From SZUA-430 sp040381215 (GTDB lineage: Bacteria; Pseudomonadota; Alphaproteobacteria; Micropepsales; Micropepsaceae), in contig JBEIHO010000001.1 of assembly GCA_040381215.1 (NCBI GenBank), positions 62,001 through 126,000 on the forward strand: DNA of 64,000 nt. Direction: 5' to 3'. Both the position numbers and the translations under genes were made by a program. Numbering within the stretch: position 1 is the first letter of the stretch; the number at the start of each line of letters is the position of its first letter. Shown piece by piece: positions 36,707 to 45,720 of this stretch. The notes under the pieces were generated by a model. That model worked only from the letters and a program-made list of their open reading frames with translations. It was not told the DNA's origin and did no database searches.

Positions 36707-38755
36707 GTGAGCAAGCGCAACCTCTTCGTAAGTTTTGCCGAAAGCGACGGCGGTCATTCCTATCTGGCAATGCGTTCAATGCTGGATGCAAACAGCATAG
36801 GACATTTGCTGTTCAGGACGACCGTGGCAGACGTCCTGGATACGGTGATAGCCGGCCAGGCGAACTTCGCCGTCGTGCCCTTCTACAACTCGATCACCCA
36901 GTGGGATGGCGCCACGGTGAAGGCACTGGCATCGGGACAGTTTGAAGTCCATGCGCAGATGTGCATGCCAGTCAGCTACGTGCTCGCAGCGCACAAGCAG
37001 TACATGAACGAGTTTGTCGAACGCTACCGCGCGCTGTCACCGCGGGATGAAGGCAAGGCAGAGCTGTCAGCAGAACGCGCAAAGAAGATCTACACGCGCT
37101 TCCTGACCCGCATCTTCGTCAACGCCCAGACTGAAGAACAGTACCGCGGCCGGCTGATCCGTCCCGACATGGCGCAGGCCACCCTCGAGCACACGCGCAA
37201 TCCGCTCCGCGTGCTCGAGGAAATCTCACGCAACGAACTCGTCAAGGACCTCCAATGGGGCGCCCCGCGCCACAGCAGGCCCCAGCGCGAACAAGGCTAC
37301 GGCGGCACGCCCTACTTCATGGAGCTCGCAGCCGCAAGGCCCGGCACGATCTCCGAGCTCAATGTTCCGGCCGTTCTGATTGCATCCGGTCTCCTCGACG
37401 CGCGGCAGGACAACGATGGTTGGGATCGTCATGGATCCGTCGGCGAAATCCTGTCTTTGCTGAAGAACCTCCTCGAACTGCTGGATGTCTATTCCTTCGG
37501 CGCACCCGACATGCCCGAAAACAAGACGAAATATCTCCTGCTGTCGAAGAAGGGGACCAAACTGCCGTCAGGCGCGCTTCTCCCCCTGCCCGAGAAATCG
37601 GAAACGCGGACCATGGTGCTCGCGCGCACGAATTACCGCGCTTCAAGCGCCGACCAGTGGCGACGACCGCTTGAACGCATCGAAAAACGCACAAGCACGA
37701 CCGACTACGTTTTCGATCGGGCTCCGATCCCCGTCGAGGGCACAGGTCACCCTGTATTCCTCTTCGAGGGCGGAAAGGCCAGGCCATCCGGCCTCAAGGC
37801 CGCATGGAAAATGACCGGCTGGTTCTCCTCGAAGACTGCCGCAGGCTCCTTCCAGGAAAAGATGGAGCGCAAGCCAGAGCCGAAACCCGAGAAGGGATCA
37901 CCGGACGATCACACGCTTGTCTACATCGGTGAATACAAGTCCTGGTGCGCCCCCTCGAACGGCCACGCCGAGACATGCGCGTGCACCGCGACACCGGTTG
38001 CCGCAAAAGATGATGACGACGGGCTGCCAGTGGGCAGGATCCTCTTGTTTGCCGGTGGCGCGCTTCTGGGCTTCCTGCTGTGCCTCGCCGCTGGTTACTT
38101 CACCGCGGGATCGGGCCCAGCCTCATCTGCTGGCACGGCAACCTACGAACCGCCCGTCATGGCACCACCTCTGCCGCCATTGCCGGCGCCAGCAGCCAAT
38201 GGACAGGCAACTACTCCGGCTTCAGGCAGCTATCCCGGCTACGGGCAAACCGCGCCCGCAGCCACGCCGCCGCAACCGGCACAGCCCACACCGCCCTATC
38301 CTTCATACAACGTCGCGCCGCAGCACAGCGCCGCGGTAGGCGGCAAGACCAATTCACCCCAGGCCAGCACCCAGCCGCTGCTCGCCCCCCCTGCCCGGCC
38401 AGCACTGCTGCACGTCGCCTTCAGCGAAGCGAAGGCAAATCTGACCCGGGAAAGCTTCAATGTTCTCGCATCGGCCGCAAGCCAGGCGCTTCAGACCAAC
38501 CGTGACGTCAGCATCCGCATCTTCGCCATCGGCCAGCGCGAGACGGATGCAGGCTTGTGGCGTCGAAGGTTGAACGCAGTGAAGGACGAGCTTGTACGCC
38601 TGGGCGTTCCGGTTTCCCGCATGCGTTCGGAGGGCACAGGCCCCTACATCATCAGGATCCTGAAAACGCCAAGCGCAGGTCCGCAGCGACCGGCTGCGGC
38701 TCTCGACCGCGCCCTTGAACTGGATTCCCTGGATGACCCCTTCTCGAGCGATTGA
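36707..38755 (+). CDS. Prephenate-dehydratase-like / transmembrane / OmpA-like fusion protein
   Basis: This protein of 682 residues has an unusual layout. Residues about 5-290 resemble the prephenate dehydratase fold: FAESDGGHSYLAM, FAVVPFYNSITQW and a late ENKTKYLLLS segment. The essential TRF motif is replaced by TKY, so catalysis is doubtful. Residues about 300-370 could be a degraded ACT-like region. One transmembrane helix follows at about 443-466 (ILLFAGGALLGFLLCLAAGY), then a Pro/Gln-rich stretch to about 565. An OmpA/MotB-like domain at about 567-650 would face the periplasm and could touch peptidoglycan. GTG at 36707 has GGGG upstream. It interrupts the otherwise conserved hslVU to smr-mltA region. 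The function is not known. Confidence 0.72.
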   Translation: MSKRNLFVSFAESDGGHSYLAMRSMLDANSIGHLLFRTTVADVLDTVIAGQANFAVVPFYNSITQWDGATVKALASGQFEVHAQMCMPVSYVLAAHKQYMNEFVERYRALSPRDEGKAELSAERAKKIYTRFLTRIFVNAQTEEQYRGRLIRPDMAQATLEHTRNPLRVLEEISRNELVKDLQWGAPRHSRPQREQGYGGTPYFMELAAARPGTISELNVPAVLIASGLLDARQDNDGWDRHGSVGEILSLLKNLLELLDVYSFGAPDMPENKTKYLLLSKKGTKLPSGALLPLPEKSETRTMVLARTNYRASSADQWRRPLERIEKRTSTTDYVFDRAPIPVEGTGHPVFLFEGGKARPSGLKAAWKMTGWFSSKTAAGSFQEKMERKPEPKPEKGSPDDHTLVYIGEYKSWCAPSNGHAETCACTATPVAAKDDDDGLPVGRILLFAGGALLGFLLCLAAGYFTAGSGPASSAGTATYEPPVMAPPLPPLPAPAANGQATTPASGSYPGYGQTAPAATPPQPAQPTPPYPSYNVAPQHSAAVGGKTNSPQASTQPLLAPPARPALLHVAFSEAKANLTRESFNVLASAASQALQTNRDVSIRIFAIGQRETDAGLWRRRLNAVKDELVRLGVPVSRMRSEGTGPYIIRILKTPSAGPQRPAAALDRALELDSLDDPFSSD

Positions 38756-38770
38756 TCCGTGAACGGATCA
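38753..38770. terminator. Bidirectional hairpin spanning two convergent stop codons
   Basis: TGATCCG and CGGATCA form a 7-base-pair stem around a TGAA loop. The first three bases are the TGA of the fusion gene and the last three are the stop of the convergent smr gene. No T-tract is present. Confidence 0.5.
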
Positions 38771-39373
38771 TCGCTTGAGCAGCACATCTGACCGCGCACG
38801 CACGCGCTTCAGGTAGACATAGAGCGCCCCGCCCCCGCCATGACGCACATGTGCTTCGGCAACACCGGTCACGTGGCGCTTGAGCTCACCCTCGGCAAGC
38901 CATCGCGGTACAAGGCTTCGCAGCAGCCCGCGTGTTCCATCATGCATCCAGTTCGTTGCATCCCCATGCTGTCCCGCTGAGGCCGAACCCTTGCCGGTAA
39001 CCACCAGCACACAACGCAAGCCGCCGTCATGGGCACGATGAATGAAGGTCACAAGTCTTGCATGGGCCTGCACTTGCGTCAGTCCGTGCAGGTCAATCTT
39101 GGCCTCTGGCTGAACCTTGCCCTCCGACAACCGGCGCAGCGTGGAACCATCGAGGCGATCCACCGCTGCAGGTTTATGTCGCTCGACCCGCTGTTCGCCA
39201 GAAAGCCCCGGCGTCTTCGCCGGACCAGGCGAGGACACATGCGACTGTTTTGCTTGAGGCCCTGCCCCAGCCTGTACAGGGACCTTTCGACGCCTGCGCT
39301 TTACGGGAACGACTTCTCGCATCGCCTGCTCCCAGAGCTGGATCTCGCCCTGCGTGGGATCTCGACGCTTCAT
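38768..39373 (-). CDS. Smr/MutS2-domain protein
   Basis: This 201-residue protein has a basic, disordered N-terminal half. The C-terminal Smr domain begins IDLHGLTQVQAHARLVTFI, continues VVTGKG and ends HGGGGALYVYLKR. Smr domains have nicking or RNA-cleaving activity. The LDLH-type motif (here IDLHGLT) and the HGG-GAL segment are conserved. It lies 9 bases downstream of mltA on the same strand, a typical alphaproteobacterial neighbourhood. The biological substrate is unknown. Confidence 0.88.
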   Translation of the reverse strand: MKRRDPTQGEIQLWEQAMREVVPVKRRRRKVPVQAGAGPQAKQSHVSSPGPAKTPGLSGEQRVERHKPAAVDRLDGSTLRRLSEGKVQPEAKIDLHGLTQVQAHARLVTFIHRAHDGGLRCVLVVTGKGSASAGQHGDATNWMHDGTRGLLRSLVPRWLAEGELKRHVTGVAEAHVRHGGGGALYVYLKRVRARSDVLLKR

Positions 39374-39382
39374 CGGGAATAC

Positions 39383-40603
39383 TCAATCAAGCTTGCTGAC
39401 CAGGGCTTTGGGAAGAAGAACGTGAAGCCGGCCCTTGTGGGCCATGCGGCCAGCGATGCTCTCTGCACGCGCGCCCGCACCCCAATAGACATCACCCCTG
39501 ATCGGTCCCCGTATCGCGCCGCCCGTATCTTGCGCAATGAACAACCGGCGCAGGTCGACATCATCCGCATCCGCATTCTCTCCGGGCGAGCGACCATCCA
39601 CCCACATCGGGACGCCCAGCGCATGGAACCGGAGATCAACCGCAAGGCTCGCCTCCGGCGTTAGAGGCACACCCTGCGCGCCGTTGGCTCCGACAGAAGG
39701 GTCTCCCAGAGGCACTTCCTTGAAGAAGACGTAGGATGCATTCTCGCTCATCAAGGCGTCCGCCTTCTCGGGATTGGCCACAAGCCAGGCCCGAATGCTC
39801 TGCATCGACAGGGCTTCGCGCTGGATCTCGCCCCTGTCCACAAGCACCCGACCGATCGCCGTGTAGGCATGCCCATTCTGCCCATCATAGGCAGCCCGGA
39901 TGCTCTCGCCCGTATCAAGTTTGATGCGCCCGGATCCCTGGATGTGCAGGAAGAAGGCGCCCACCGCGTCATCTACGAATACCAGGGGCGTGGCAGCGCT
40001 TCCCGCTGCCTGCGAGACAATCTCGCGACGAGCAGCGAAGGGAACGAGCCGCCCGCCTTCCACCCGTCCAGCAACGCGCTCTCCTTTGAGATGCGGTCTG
40101 AACTGTCCCAGGTCCACTTCGACGAGGTCAGCTGGCCGCTGGTGAAGAGGCGTCATGAAACGCCCGCCACGCTGGCGGCTGCCGTTGAGTTCAGGCTCGT
40201 AATATCCCGTGAACAGCCCTTTTTCCTCATCGCCATTCAGCGCCTGAACGACGCCGAACCCGCTTTCGAAGAAGGCGCGGGCCTCGCCGTCCGTCTTCAC
40301 CGGCTGCGCACCGGCAGCCCGGCATGCCTCCTGCCAGTCAGCAACAGTGCCGTAGGCCTTGTCACCACCCAGGGGGGAGCTTGGCAATCGCACGGCTAGC
40401 GAGCGGCAGGATCTCAGGTATGCGCCATGGGCTGCTAGAAAAGCGCCCTCGCCCCAACCTTCAAGGGCTGAAAACGACGAGCGCTTGAATGCCAGCGTCG
40501 GTTCCCTCGCGGGACCGGTCTGACCGGGCTTGTCGGCCACGGGAACGCAAGCGGCAACAGACAGTGCCAACAGCACAGCGTTGGCATGGCGAAGCATCTT
40601 CAT
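39383..40603 (-). CDS. mltA: Membrane-bound lytic murein transglycosylase A
   Basis: This is a peptidoglycan-cleaving lytic transglycosylase anchored to the outer membrane. The 406 residues begin with a lipoprotein signal in which Cys19 follows LSVAA. The MltA barrel contains FTGYYEPEL, and the C-terminal 3D domain contains FIAQDTGGAIRGP and WGAG with its conserved aspartates. It cleaves the glycan chain to 1,6-anhydromuropeptides. It is 14 bases downstream of the Tim44-like gene and 9 upstream of smr, so the three form a transcription unit. Confidence 0.93.
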   Translation of the reverse strand: MKMLRHANAVLLALSVAACVPVADKPGQTGPAREPTLAFKRSSFSALEGWGEGAFLAAHGAYLRSCRSLAVRLPSSPLGGDKAYGTVADWQEACRAAGAQPVKTDGEARAFFESGFGVVQALNGDEEKGLFTGYYEPELNGSRQRGGRFMTPLHQRPADLVEVDLGQFRPHLKGERVAGRVEGGRLVPFAARREIVSQAAGSAATPLVFVDDAVGAFFLHIQGSGRIKLDTGESIRAAYDGQNGHAYTAIGRVLVDRGEIQREALSMQSIRAWLVANPEKADALMSENASYVFFKEVPLGDPSVGANGAQGVPLTPEASLAVDLRFHALGVPMWVDGRSPGENADADDVDLRRLFIAQDTGGAIRGPIRGDVYWGAGARAESIAGRMAHKGRLHVLLPKALVSKLD

Positions 40604-40617
40604 GGCTCGAGCTTATG

Positions 40618-41319
40618 CTATGCAGCGCCTGCCGTGGCAACCAGCTTCCAATTCGGATCGGCCGAGCGCGTATCGCGCGCAAACGTCCAGATATCAGTGA
40701 CCTCCCGGACCACCCCGGCAGCGCCTTCAACGACGACGCCAGCAGCATCGCGGGTTGCCGTGATGAGCTCGGAGACAAACTTCACGGTGATCTCTGACAC
40801 GCGTCCCTTCAGGCGCGCATCTTCAAGCATGGCAGACTTGAGCCCGACAAACCCGAACTCGACACGATGCCCGGCCTTCTCGCGCGCACTGATGGCTCCC
40901 TCGAAGCTCTGCAGCACATCGTCCGCCAGAAGCGGGCGCAGCTGGGCGCGATCGCCATCGGCATAGGCTTTGACGATCATCTCATGCGCCACTTTGGCTC
41001 CCTCGACGAAGGCATCGGCATCGAAGTCAGGATCGTCGCCGCGGATCGCATTGAGACCGGCAGCGACCGGCGAATTCGCATCGATCGAGTTCAGAACGCT
41101 GTGACGCGGGCGAACCGGCGCAGCCTCCCGGGCGCGTGGCAGTGCAATGACGTTATCCTCGCCCTTCGAACTGCTCTGCCTGCGAGGCTCGATGCTCTCC
41201 CGACGGCTGACCGGCGGAGGTTCGTTCCCCGTCCTGCGGCCAAGCACAGTGTAGATGCGATAGCCGATGAAGGCCGCTATGCCTGCAAGGAAGAGGATTT
41301 CGATTTCCGCTGCGCCCAT
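40618..41319 (-). CDS. Tim44-like domain protein
   Basis: This 233-residue protein has an N-terminal transmembrane helix (EILFLAGIAAFIGYRIYTVLG), a charged, variable linker, and a C-terminal Tim44-like domain (about 90-230) with FVEGAKVAHEMIVKAYADGD. Bacterial members (TimA type) sit in the inner membrane and relate to the mitochondrial import motor Tim44. The start at 41319 places the helix at the N-terminus. An in-frame start at 41376 would add 19 residues. It is divergent from secB with a 250-base gap, as is usual in alphaproteobacteria. Confidence 0.87.
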   Translation of the reverse strand: MGAAEIEILFLAGIAAFIGYRIYTVLGRRTGNEPPPVSRRESIEPRRQSSSKGEDNVIALPRAREAAPVRPRHSVLNSIDANSPVAAGLNAIRGDDPDFDADAFVEGAKVAHEMIVKAYADGDRAQLRPLLADDVLQSFEGAISAREKAGHRVEFGFVGLKSAMLEDARLKGRVSEITVKFVSELITATRDAAGVVVEGAAGVVREVTDIWTFARDTRSADPNWKLVATAGAA

Positions 41320-41569
41320 CACACCTGTCCGATAATGCCCCGACTGATCCCGCGACAATCCGTTCGCTGGGACCACGAATTAAGCAAGAAACCTACACTG
41401 CCCGGCTTCCCGCGGTCCATAGAGTACACTGACGATCCTCTTGAACCGGTTCCCGGGCACGGCAAATTTTGCGTGAACAGCACTATGGCTTGTCTCCCGA
41501 CCAAGAACCGTGTTAGCCACCCGCCCCATAAATTGCGCGGAATTTCTGGATTTCAAGGACACCCATCGA

Positions 41570-42064
41570 ATGACTGACAATCAGGCTAACGGAAACGGAC
41601 AGGCAGCGGATCTTCAGGCCACGGACGCTGGCGCCGCCCAGATCCAGGTCCTCGCGCAATATGTTAAGGATTTGTCATTCGAAAATCCTGCCGCCCCGAT
41701 GAGCCTGCAAAGCCAGAAGCCGGCGCTTGAGGTCGGGGTCGATGTGCAGGCCCGCGGCATGGGCGTGGACCAGTACGAAGTGCAGATCCGCGTCCGCGCG
41801 GACGCCAAGGCGGCAAGCCAGACCGTCTTCGTCTGCGAGGTCGTTTATGCGGGCGTATTCATGCTGCGCAACATCTCGCAGGAAAACATCCAGCCCGTGC
41901 TCTTGATCGAGTGCCCGCGCCAGCTGTTCCCCTTCGCGCGCCGCGTGGTGGCCGACGTCACCCGCGACGGTGGCTTCCCGCCGTTGATGCTCGATCCGAT
42001 CGACTTCTTGACGCTTTACCGCGCACAGATGGCCCAGCAAAAAGCCCAGGTCGCCACCGCCTAG
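41570..42064 (+). CDS. secB: Protein-export chaperone SecB
   Basis: This is a tetrameric cytoplasmic chaperone that keeps preproteins unfolded and delivers them to SecA. The 164 residues include IQVLAQYVKDLSFENPAAP, CPRQLFPFARRVVADVTRDG and a SecA-contacting acidic strand. The N-terminus is about 25 residues longer than in E. coli and Gln/Ala-rich. AAGGA precedes the ATG. Its TAG shares a CTAG with the stop of the convergent dnaQ gene. Confidence 0.95.
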   Translation: MTDNQANGNGQAADLQATDAGAAQIQVLAQYVKDLSFENPAAPMSLQSQKPALEVGVDVQARGMGVDQYEVQIRVRADAKAASQTVFVCEVVYAGVFMLRNISQENIQPVLLIECPRQLFPFARRVVADVTRDGGFPPLMLDPIDFLTLYRAQMAQQKAQVATA

Positions 42065-42750
42065 CTCTTCCAGATCGCGCCCTGCCCCATCCGCTCGACC
42101 ATGGCGTCGTGCCGGGCGCGCTCTTCCTCGCTCAGACGGGAAGCAAGCACTGCCGGCCTTGTGGCCGCGGATTGCCGCGTGAGAGTGACCACCGGCCCCG
42201 CGCTATTCTTCGCAAGGAGTTCCAGCCCCGGCTGCTTGCCGCCCATGAGCTCAAGGTAGACCTGCGCCAGCAACTCGACGTCGAGCATGGCGCCATGCCC
42301 TTTGTTCTTTCGCTCATCCAGGCTGATGTTGAAGCGCCGGCAGAGGGCATCCAGTGACGCTGGCGATCCAGGAAACCTCTTGCGGGCTATCAGTACCGTG
42401 TCGATCGCCCGACCGCTTTGCAGCAAGGCTCTCTTGGATTTGGATAGTTCCGAATTAAGGAACTTCAGGTCGAATTCCGCGTTATGAATGACAAGCGGGC
42501 TGTCACCCAGAAAGCCAAGGAACTCCTCAACCACATCTCCGAACAGCGGCTTGTCCCGCAGGAATTCCGTCGAGAGATTGGTGATGCGCTGCGCTTCTTC
42601 CGGAACGTCTCTCTGCGGATTGAGATAGGTATGATAGCGAGCGCCTGTCGGTGTGCGATTGAAAAGCTCAAGACATCCGATTTCGATAACCCTGTGACCT
42701 TGCGAAGGTTCAAGGCCGGTCGTTTCGGTATCAAGAACGATTTCGCGCAT
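42061..42750 (-). CDS. dnaQ: DNA polymerase III epsilon subunit (proofreading exonuclease)
   Basis: This is the 3'-5' proofreading subunit of the replicase, 229 residues. Exo I is DTETTGL near residues 7-13, Exo II is HNAEFDLKFLN, and Exo III is HGAMLDVELLAQVYL with the catalytic histidine and aspartate. The C-terminal part that binds the alpha subunit is present. It follows coaE by three bases on the same strand. The run dnaQ-coaE-aroE-maf-ppsR reading away from the origin is conserved in alphaproteobacteria. Confidence 0.95.
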   Translation of the reverse strand: MREIVLDTETTGLEPSQGHRVIEIGCLELFNRTPTGARYHTYLNPQRDVPEEAQRITNLSTEFLRDKPLFGDVVEEFLGFLGDSPLVIHNAEFDLKFLNSELSKSKRALLQSGRAIDTVLIARKRFPGSPASLDALCRRFNISLDERKNKGHGAMLDVELLAQVYLELMGGKQPGLELLAKNSAGPVVTLTRQSAATRPAVLASRLSEEERARHDAMVERMGQGAIWKS

Positions 42751-42753
42751 TAT

Positions 42754-43365
42754 CTATGAAACCCAGATTTCACCGCGTCGACCGCGCAGCTTGTTGATGA
42801 TGGCTTCGACCTGCCTGTCGGCCTGATCAAGACCTTGCGAGGTATCGATCACGAAGTCCGCACGCGCCCGTTTGATATCATCAGGTACCTGCTTTGCAAG
42901 AATGGCTTCGAACTTTTCCGTCGTCATTCCCGGTCGCGCCAGAACCCGTTCGCGTTGCAGCGCAGCTGGTGCAGATACGACCACCACGACATCCACCCGT
43001 CGCGGTCCTGCAGATTCCAGCAAGAGCGGAATATCAAGCACGACCATTTCCTCGCCCCGCGCAGCGCACGCCTGGAGAAACCCTGCCTGCGCCTGCGCCA
43101 CGAGCGGGTGCACGATTTTTTCGAGCCGTCGCATCTGCTCGGGGCGGCCAACCACAAGCCGCGACAACCGCTCGCGGTCGATCCGCCCGTCAACGTTCGC
43201 TTCCGGGAACTCAGCCGTCACCGGTTCAACCGCACTACCCCCTGAATCATAGAGACCATGAACAAGCGCGTCAGCGTCACACACGGGAACGCCACGCCGC
43301 GCAAACATGAGGGCGGTCGTGCTCTTCCCCATGCCGATCGAGCCCGTCAATCCGATGATGAGCAT
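42754..43365 (-). CDS. coaE: Dephospho-CoA kinase
   Basis: This enzyme catalyses the last step of CoA synthesis, phosphorylation of dephospho-CoA. The 203 residues start MLIIGLTGSIGMGKSTT with a P-loop at 8-15. DADALVHGLY and VLDIPLLLESAG are the substrate-side motifs. The start at 43365 gives the usual N-terminus. It lies 2 bases after the aroE stop and 3 before dnaQ. Confidence 0.94.
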   Translation of the reverse strand: MLIIGLTGSIGMGKSTTALMFARRGVPVCDADALVHGLYDSGGSAVEPVTAEFPEANVDGRIDRERLSRLVVGRPEQMRRLEKIVHPLVAQAQAGFLQACAARGEEMVVLDIPLLLESAGPRRVDVVVVVSAPAALQRERVLARPGMTTEKFEAILAKQVPDDIKRARADFVIDTSQGLDQADRQVEAIINKLRGRRGEIWVS

Positions 43366-43367
43366 GC

Positions 43368-44207
43368 TCAGCGTTCCCCCAGCAGCGCAAGAAGATGTGC
43401 CCGCAAGCCGGGTGACACCACGGGCTTCACACCGAACCACGCCTGAAAGCCAGGCACAGCTTGATGCAGCAACATGCCCAATCCATCGACAACCCTGAGG
43501 CCTCGCATCCGGGCATCCCGCAGAAGTTGGGTTTCCAGGGGTCGATAGACAATATCCACCACCACACCTTCGGGCTTGATGGCAAAGGGCTCTAGGCGCA
43601 AGGGATCTTGCCCCATCATGCCAAGCTTCGTCGTATTGACAAGTAAATCACAGGGTTTCGCGTCAGACACGGTCTCCCAGGCCACCGGCTTCACGCGCGG
43701 GCCGAAAAAAGCAGCAAGGCGCTGCGCATTGGCCAGCGTCCGATTGGCAAGCAGGATTTCGCCAATCCCGCGAGACAGCAGCCCATGGATGACAGCACGC
43801 GCCGCGCCGCCCGCACCAAGCACCAGCGCTGAACTGCCCTCGACTGAGCCTGCCCCACCCTCATCGAGAGAAGCAAGAAACCCGGTCACATCGGTATTCA
43901 TCGCATGGACATGACCATCTGCGAAAATCAGCGTATTGGCCGCACCGCACGCACGGGCCGCATCGTCAGCCGTTTTTGCAAGACGCAGCGCCGCTTCCTT
44001 GTGGGGCAAGGTCACATTCACCCCACCGAACCCCATCCGTGGAAGTGCATGCACCACCGCCTCGAAGTCATCCGGCGCCACAGCAAGCGGCACATAGGCC
44101 GCATCAAGCGCATGTTCAGCGATCCAGTATCCGTGCAACGCAGGCGACAGCGAGTGTGCAATCGGCCAACCCGCAACGCCTGCCAACTTGGCTTTTCCCG
44201 AAATCAT
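43368..44207 (-). CDS. aroE: Shikimate dehydrogenase
   Basis: This is an NADP-dependent reductase of the shikimate pathway, 279 residues. HSLSPALHGYWI holds the substrate site, NVTLPHKEAA the catalytic lysine, and VLGAGGAARAVIHGLLSRG the NADP loop. The end GLGMLLHQAVPGFQAWFG is typical of AroE. Its ATG overlaps the TGA of maf by one base (ATG 44205-44207), so translation is coupled to maf. Confidence 0.95.
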   Translation of the reverse strand: MISGKAKLAGVAGWPIAHSLSPALHGYWIAEHALDAAYVPLAVAPDDFEAVVHALPRMGFGGVNVTLPHKEAALRLAKTADDAARACGAANTLIFADGHVHAMNTDVTGFLASLDEGGAGSVEGSSALVLGAGGAARAVIHGLLSRGIGEILLANRTLANAQRLAAFFGPRVKPVAWETVSDAKPCDLLVNTTKLGMMGQDPLRLEPFAIKPEGVVVDIVYRPLETQLLRDARMRGLRVVDGLGMLLHQAVPGFQAWFGVKPVVSPGLRAHLLALLGER

Positions 44208-44803
44208 CAGCTCTGCACCAGCCCTTGCACGCGCAGGAAATCCATGAACGGCAGCAGCGGAAACCCCTGCACCGTGAACAGGTCACCCTCGATACGCGAG
44301 AACAATTGCACGCCCAATCCCTCGACATGATAGGCGCCAACGCTGCCCAGGATATCCGCACCCGCCACCTCGAGGTAACGGTCCAGGAACGAGTCCGAAA
44401 ACGGCCGCATCGTCATCCGCGCCTCTGCCACGTGCCGCCACACGACACTGCCCCCCCGGGCCGCGCAGGCTGCCGAGTAAAGCACATGCGTCTTTCCCCG
44501 CAACCGGCGCAGGTGCTCGCGTGCTTCAGCAAGACTGCCGGGCTTTTCGAAGAGTTCGCTCCCCAGCATGAGGACCTGGTCTCCCCCCACCACCCACGCT
44601 TCCTCATGCGTGCCGGAAACCCGCAAGGCCTTCATCTCGGCAAGGCAATCCGCGATGTTGCGTCCCGCCTGCCCTTCGGCAAGCATGGCCTCGATCAACC
44701 CCGTCTCGTCGATAGCCGCAGGCATGACATCGAAGGCAAGCCCCGCAGCCGCCATCATCCGCCGCCGGGATGAACTCTGCGAGGCAAGGATGAAACCTGT
44801 CAT
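44207..44803 (-). CDS. maf: Maf-family nucleoside triphosphate pyrophosphatase
   Basis: This is a house-cleaning enzyme that hydrolyses modified or canonical NTPs to NMP plus pyrophosphate and is linked to septation arrest. The 198 residues begin GFILASQSSSRRRMMAAAGL and include VVGGDQVLML with the active-site aspartate. It starts with ATGA that overlaps the ppsR stop. Members differ in nucleotide preference, which cannot be called here. Confidence 0.93.
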   Translation of the reverse strand: MTGFILASQSSSRRRMMAAAGLAFDVMPAAIDETGLIEAMLAEGQAGRNIADCLAEMKALRVSGTHEEAWVVGGDQVLMLGSELFEKPGSLAEAREHLRRLRGKTHVLYSAACAARGGSVVWRHVAEARMTMRPFSDSFLDRYLEVAGADILGSVGAYHVEGLGVQLFSRIEGDLFTVQGFPLLPFMDFLRVQGLVQS

Positions 44804-45645
44804 GGCCGATCCTGGTCCACTCTTGAATGAAGGGCGATCACCGCGGCCGCCGTCTCCTCGATTGAACGACGTGTCACATCGATGACAGGCCAGCCTTTCT
44901 CTGCGAACAGCTTTCGCGCAATGACAAGCTCGGCCCGGATCGCATCGAGGTCGACATAGTCCGTTTCCGCCGTCTCGTGCAGCGACAGCAGGCGGTTTCG
45001 CCGGATGTGCAACAGACGCTCTGGATTGACGATCAGCCCCACGACCAGTGGTCCGGAGACCGAATGCAGTTCCTCTGGCAGCCCGACGCCGGCGACAATG
45101 GGTATGTTCGCCGCCTTGATGCCCCGGTTGGCAAGATAGATGCATGTCGGCGTCTTCGAGGTCCGACTGACGCCCACAAGCACGACATCGGCCTGGTTCA
45201 GCGTCGAAAGGCTCTGCCCGTCATCATGCGCCATGGTGAAATTGAGCGCCTCGATGCGTGCAAAATAACGCGCATCCAGCTCATGCTGCGCACCAGGCCT
45301 GTGGCTTTCTTCAACCCCGAGATAGCCGGCGAGGTTTGACATCACCGGATCGAGAACCGCAACCGAAGGCATCCCGAGCTCGCGGCACCGCCCTTCAAGC
45401 AACAACCGCAGCTCTGCATTCACGATGGTATGAAGCACCAGACCCGGCGACGCTTCGAGCTCGCTCATGGCGCGCTCAAGCTGTTTTCGATTGCGGACAA
45501 GCGGATAGAAATGCTCGATGGGACGGCCCATGTCGAATTGCGCACAAGCAGCCTTGGCGACCGCATTGAGCGTTTCACCGGTCGAGTCCGAGACCAGGTG
45601 AAGATGAAAATAGATGGCAACGCCGCTGTTTTTCCGCTCACTCAC
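44800..45645 (-). CDS. ppsR: Phosphoenolpyruvate synthase / PPDK regulatory kinase-pyrophosphorylase
   Basis: This is a bifunctional regulatory enzyme (DUF299). It inactivates PEP synthase or pyruvate phosphate dikinase by ADP-dependent threonine phosphorylation and reactivates it by pyrophosphorolysis. The chosen GTG gives 281 residues. The segments FHLHLVSDSTGETLNA and the P-loop-like VGVSRTSKTPTCIYLANRG are diagnostic. An ATG at 45684 would add 13 residues, and neither start has a strong ribosome site. A homologue is the first gene on one side of the alphaproteobacterial origin (RP001 of Rickettsia, if I recall correctly), matching its place here. Confidence 0.9.
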   Translation of the reverse strand: MSERKNSGVAIYFHLHLVSDSTGETLNAVAKAACAQFDMGRPIEHFYPLVRNRKQLERAMSELEASPGLVLHTIVNAELRLLLEGRCRELGMPSVAVLDPVMSNLAGYLGVEESHRPGAQHELDARYFARIEALNFTMAHDDGQSLSTLNQADVVLVGVSRTSKTPTCIYLANRGIKAANIPIVAGVGLPEELHSVSGPLVVGLIVNPERLLHIRRNRLLSLHETAETDYVDLDAIRAELVIARKLFAEKGWPVIDVTRRSIEETAAAVIALHSRVDQDRP

Positions 45646-45720
45646 CTGAGGATCATTCTGTAGATGACGTCTGTAAAACACCATGCATCGATCAGGGACA
45701 GACACTCGGATGGCTCTGTC

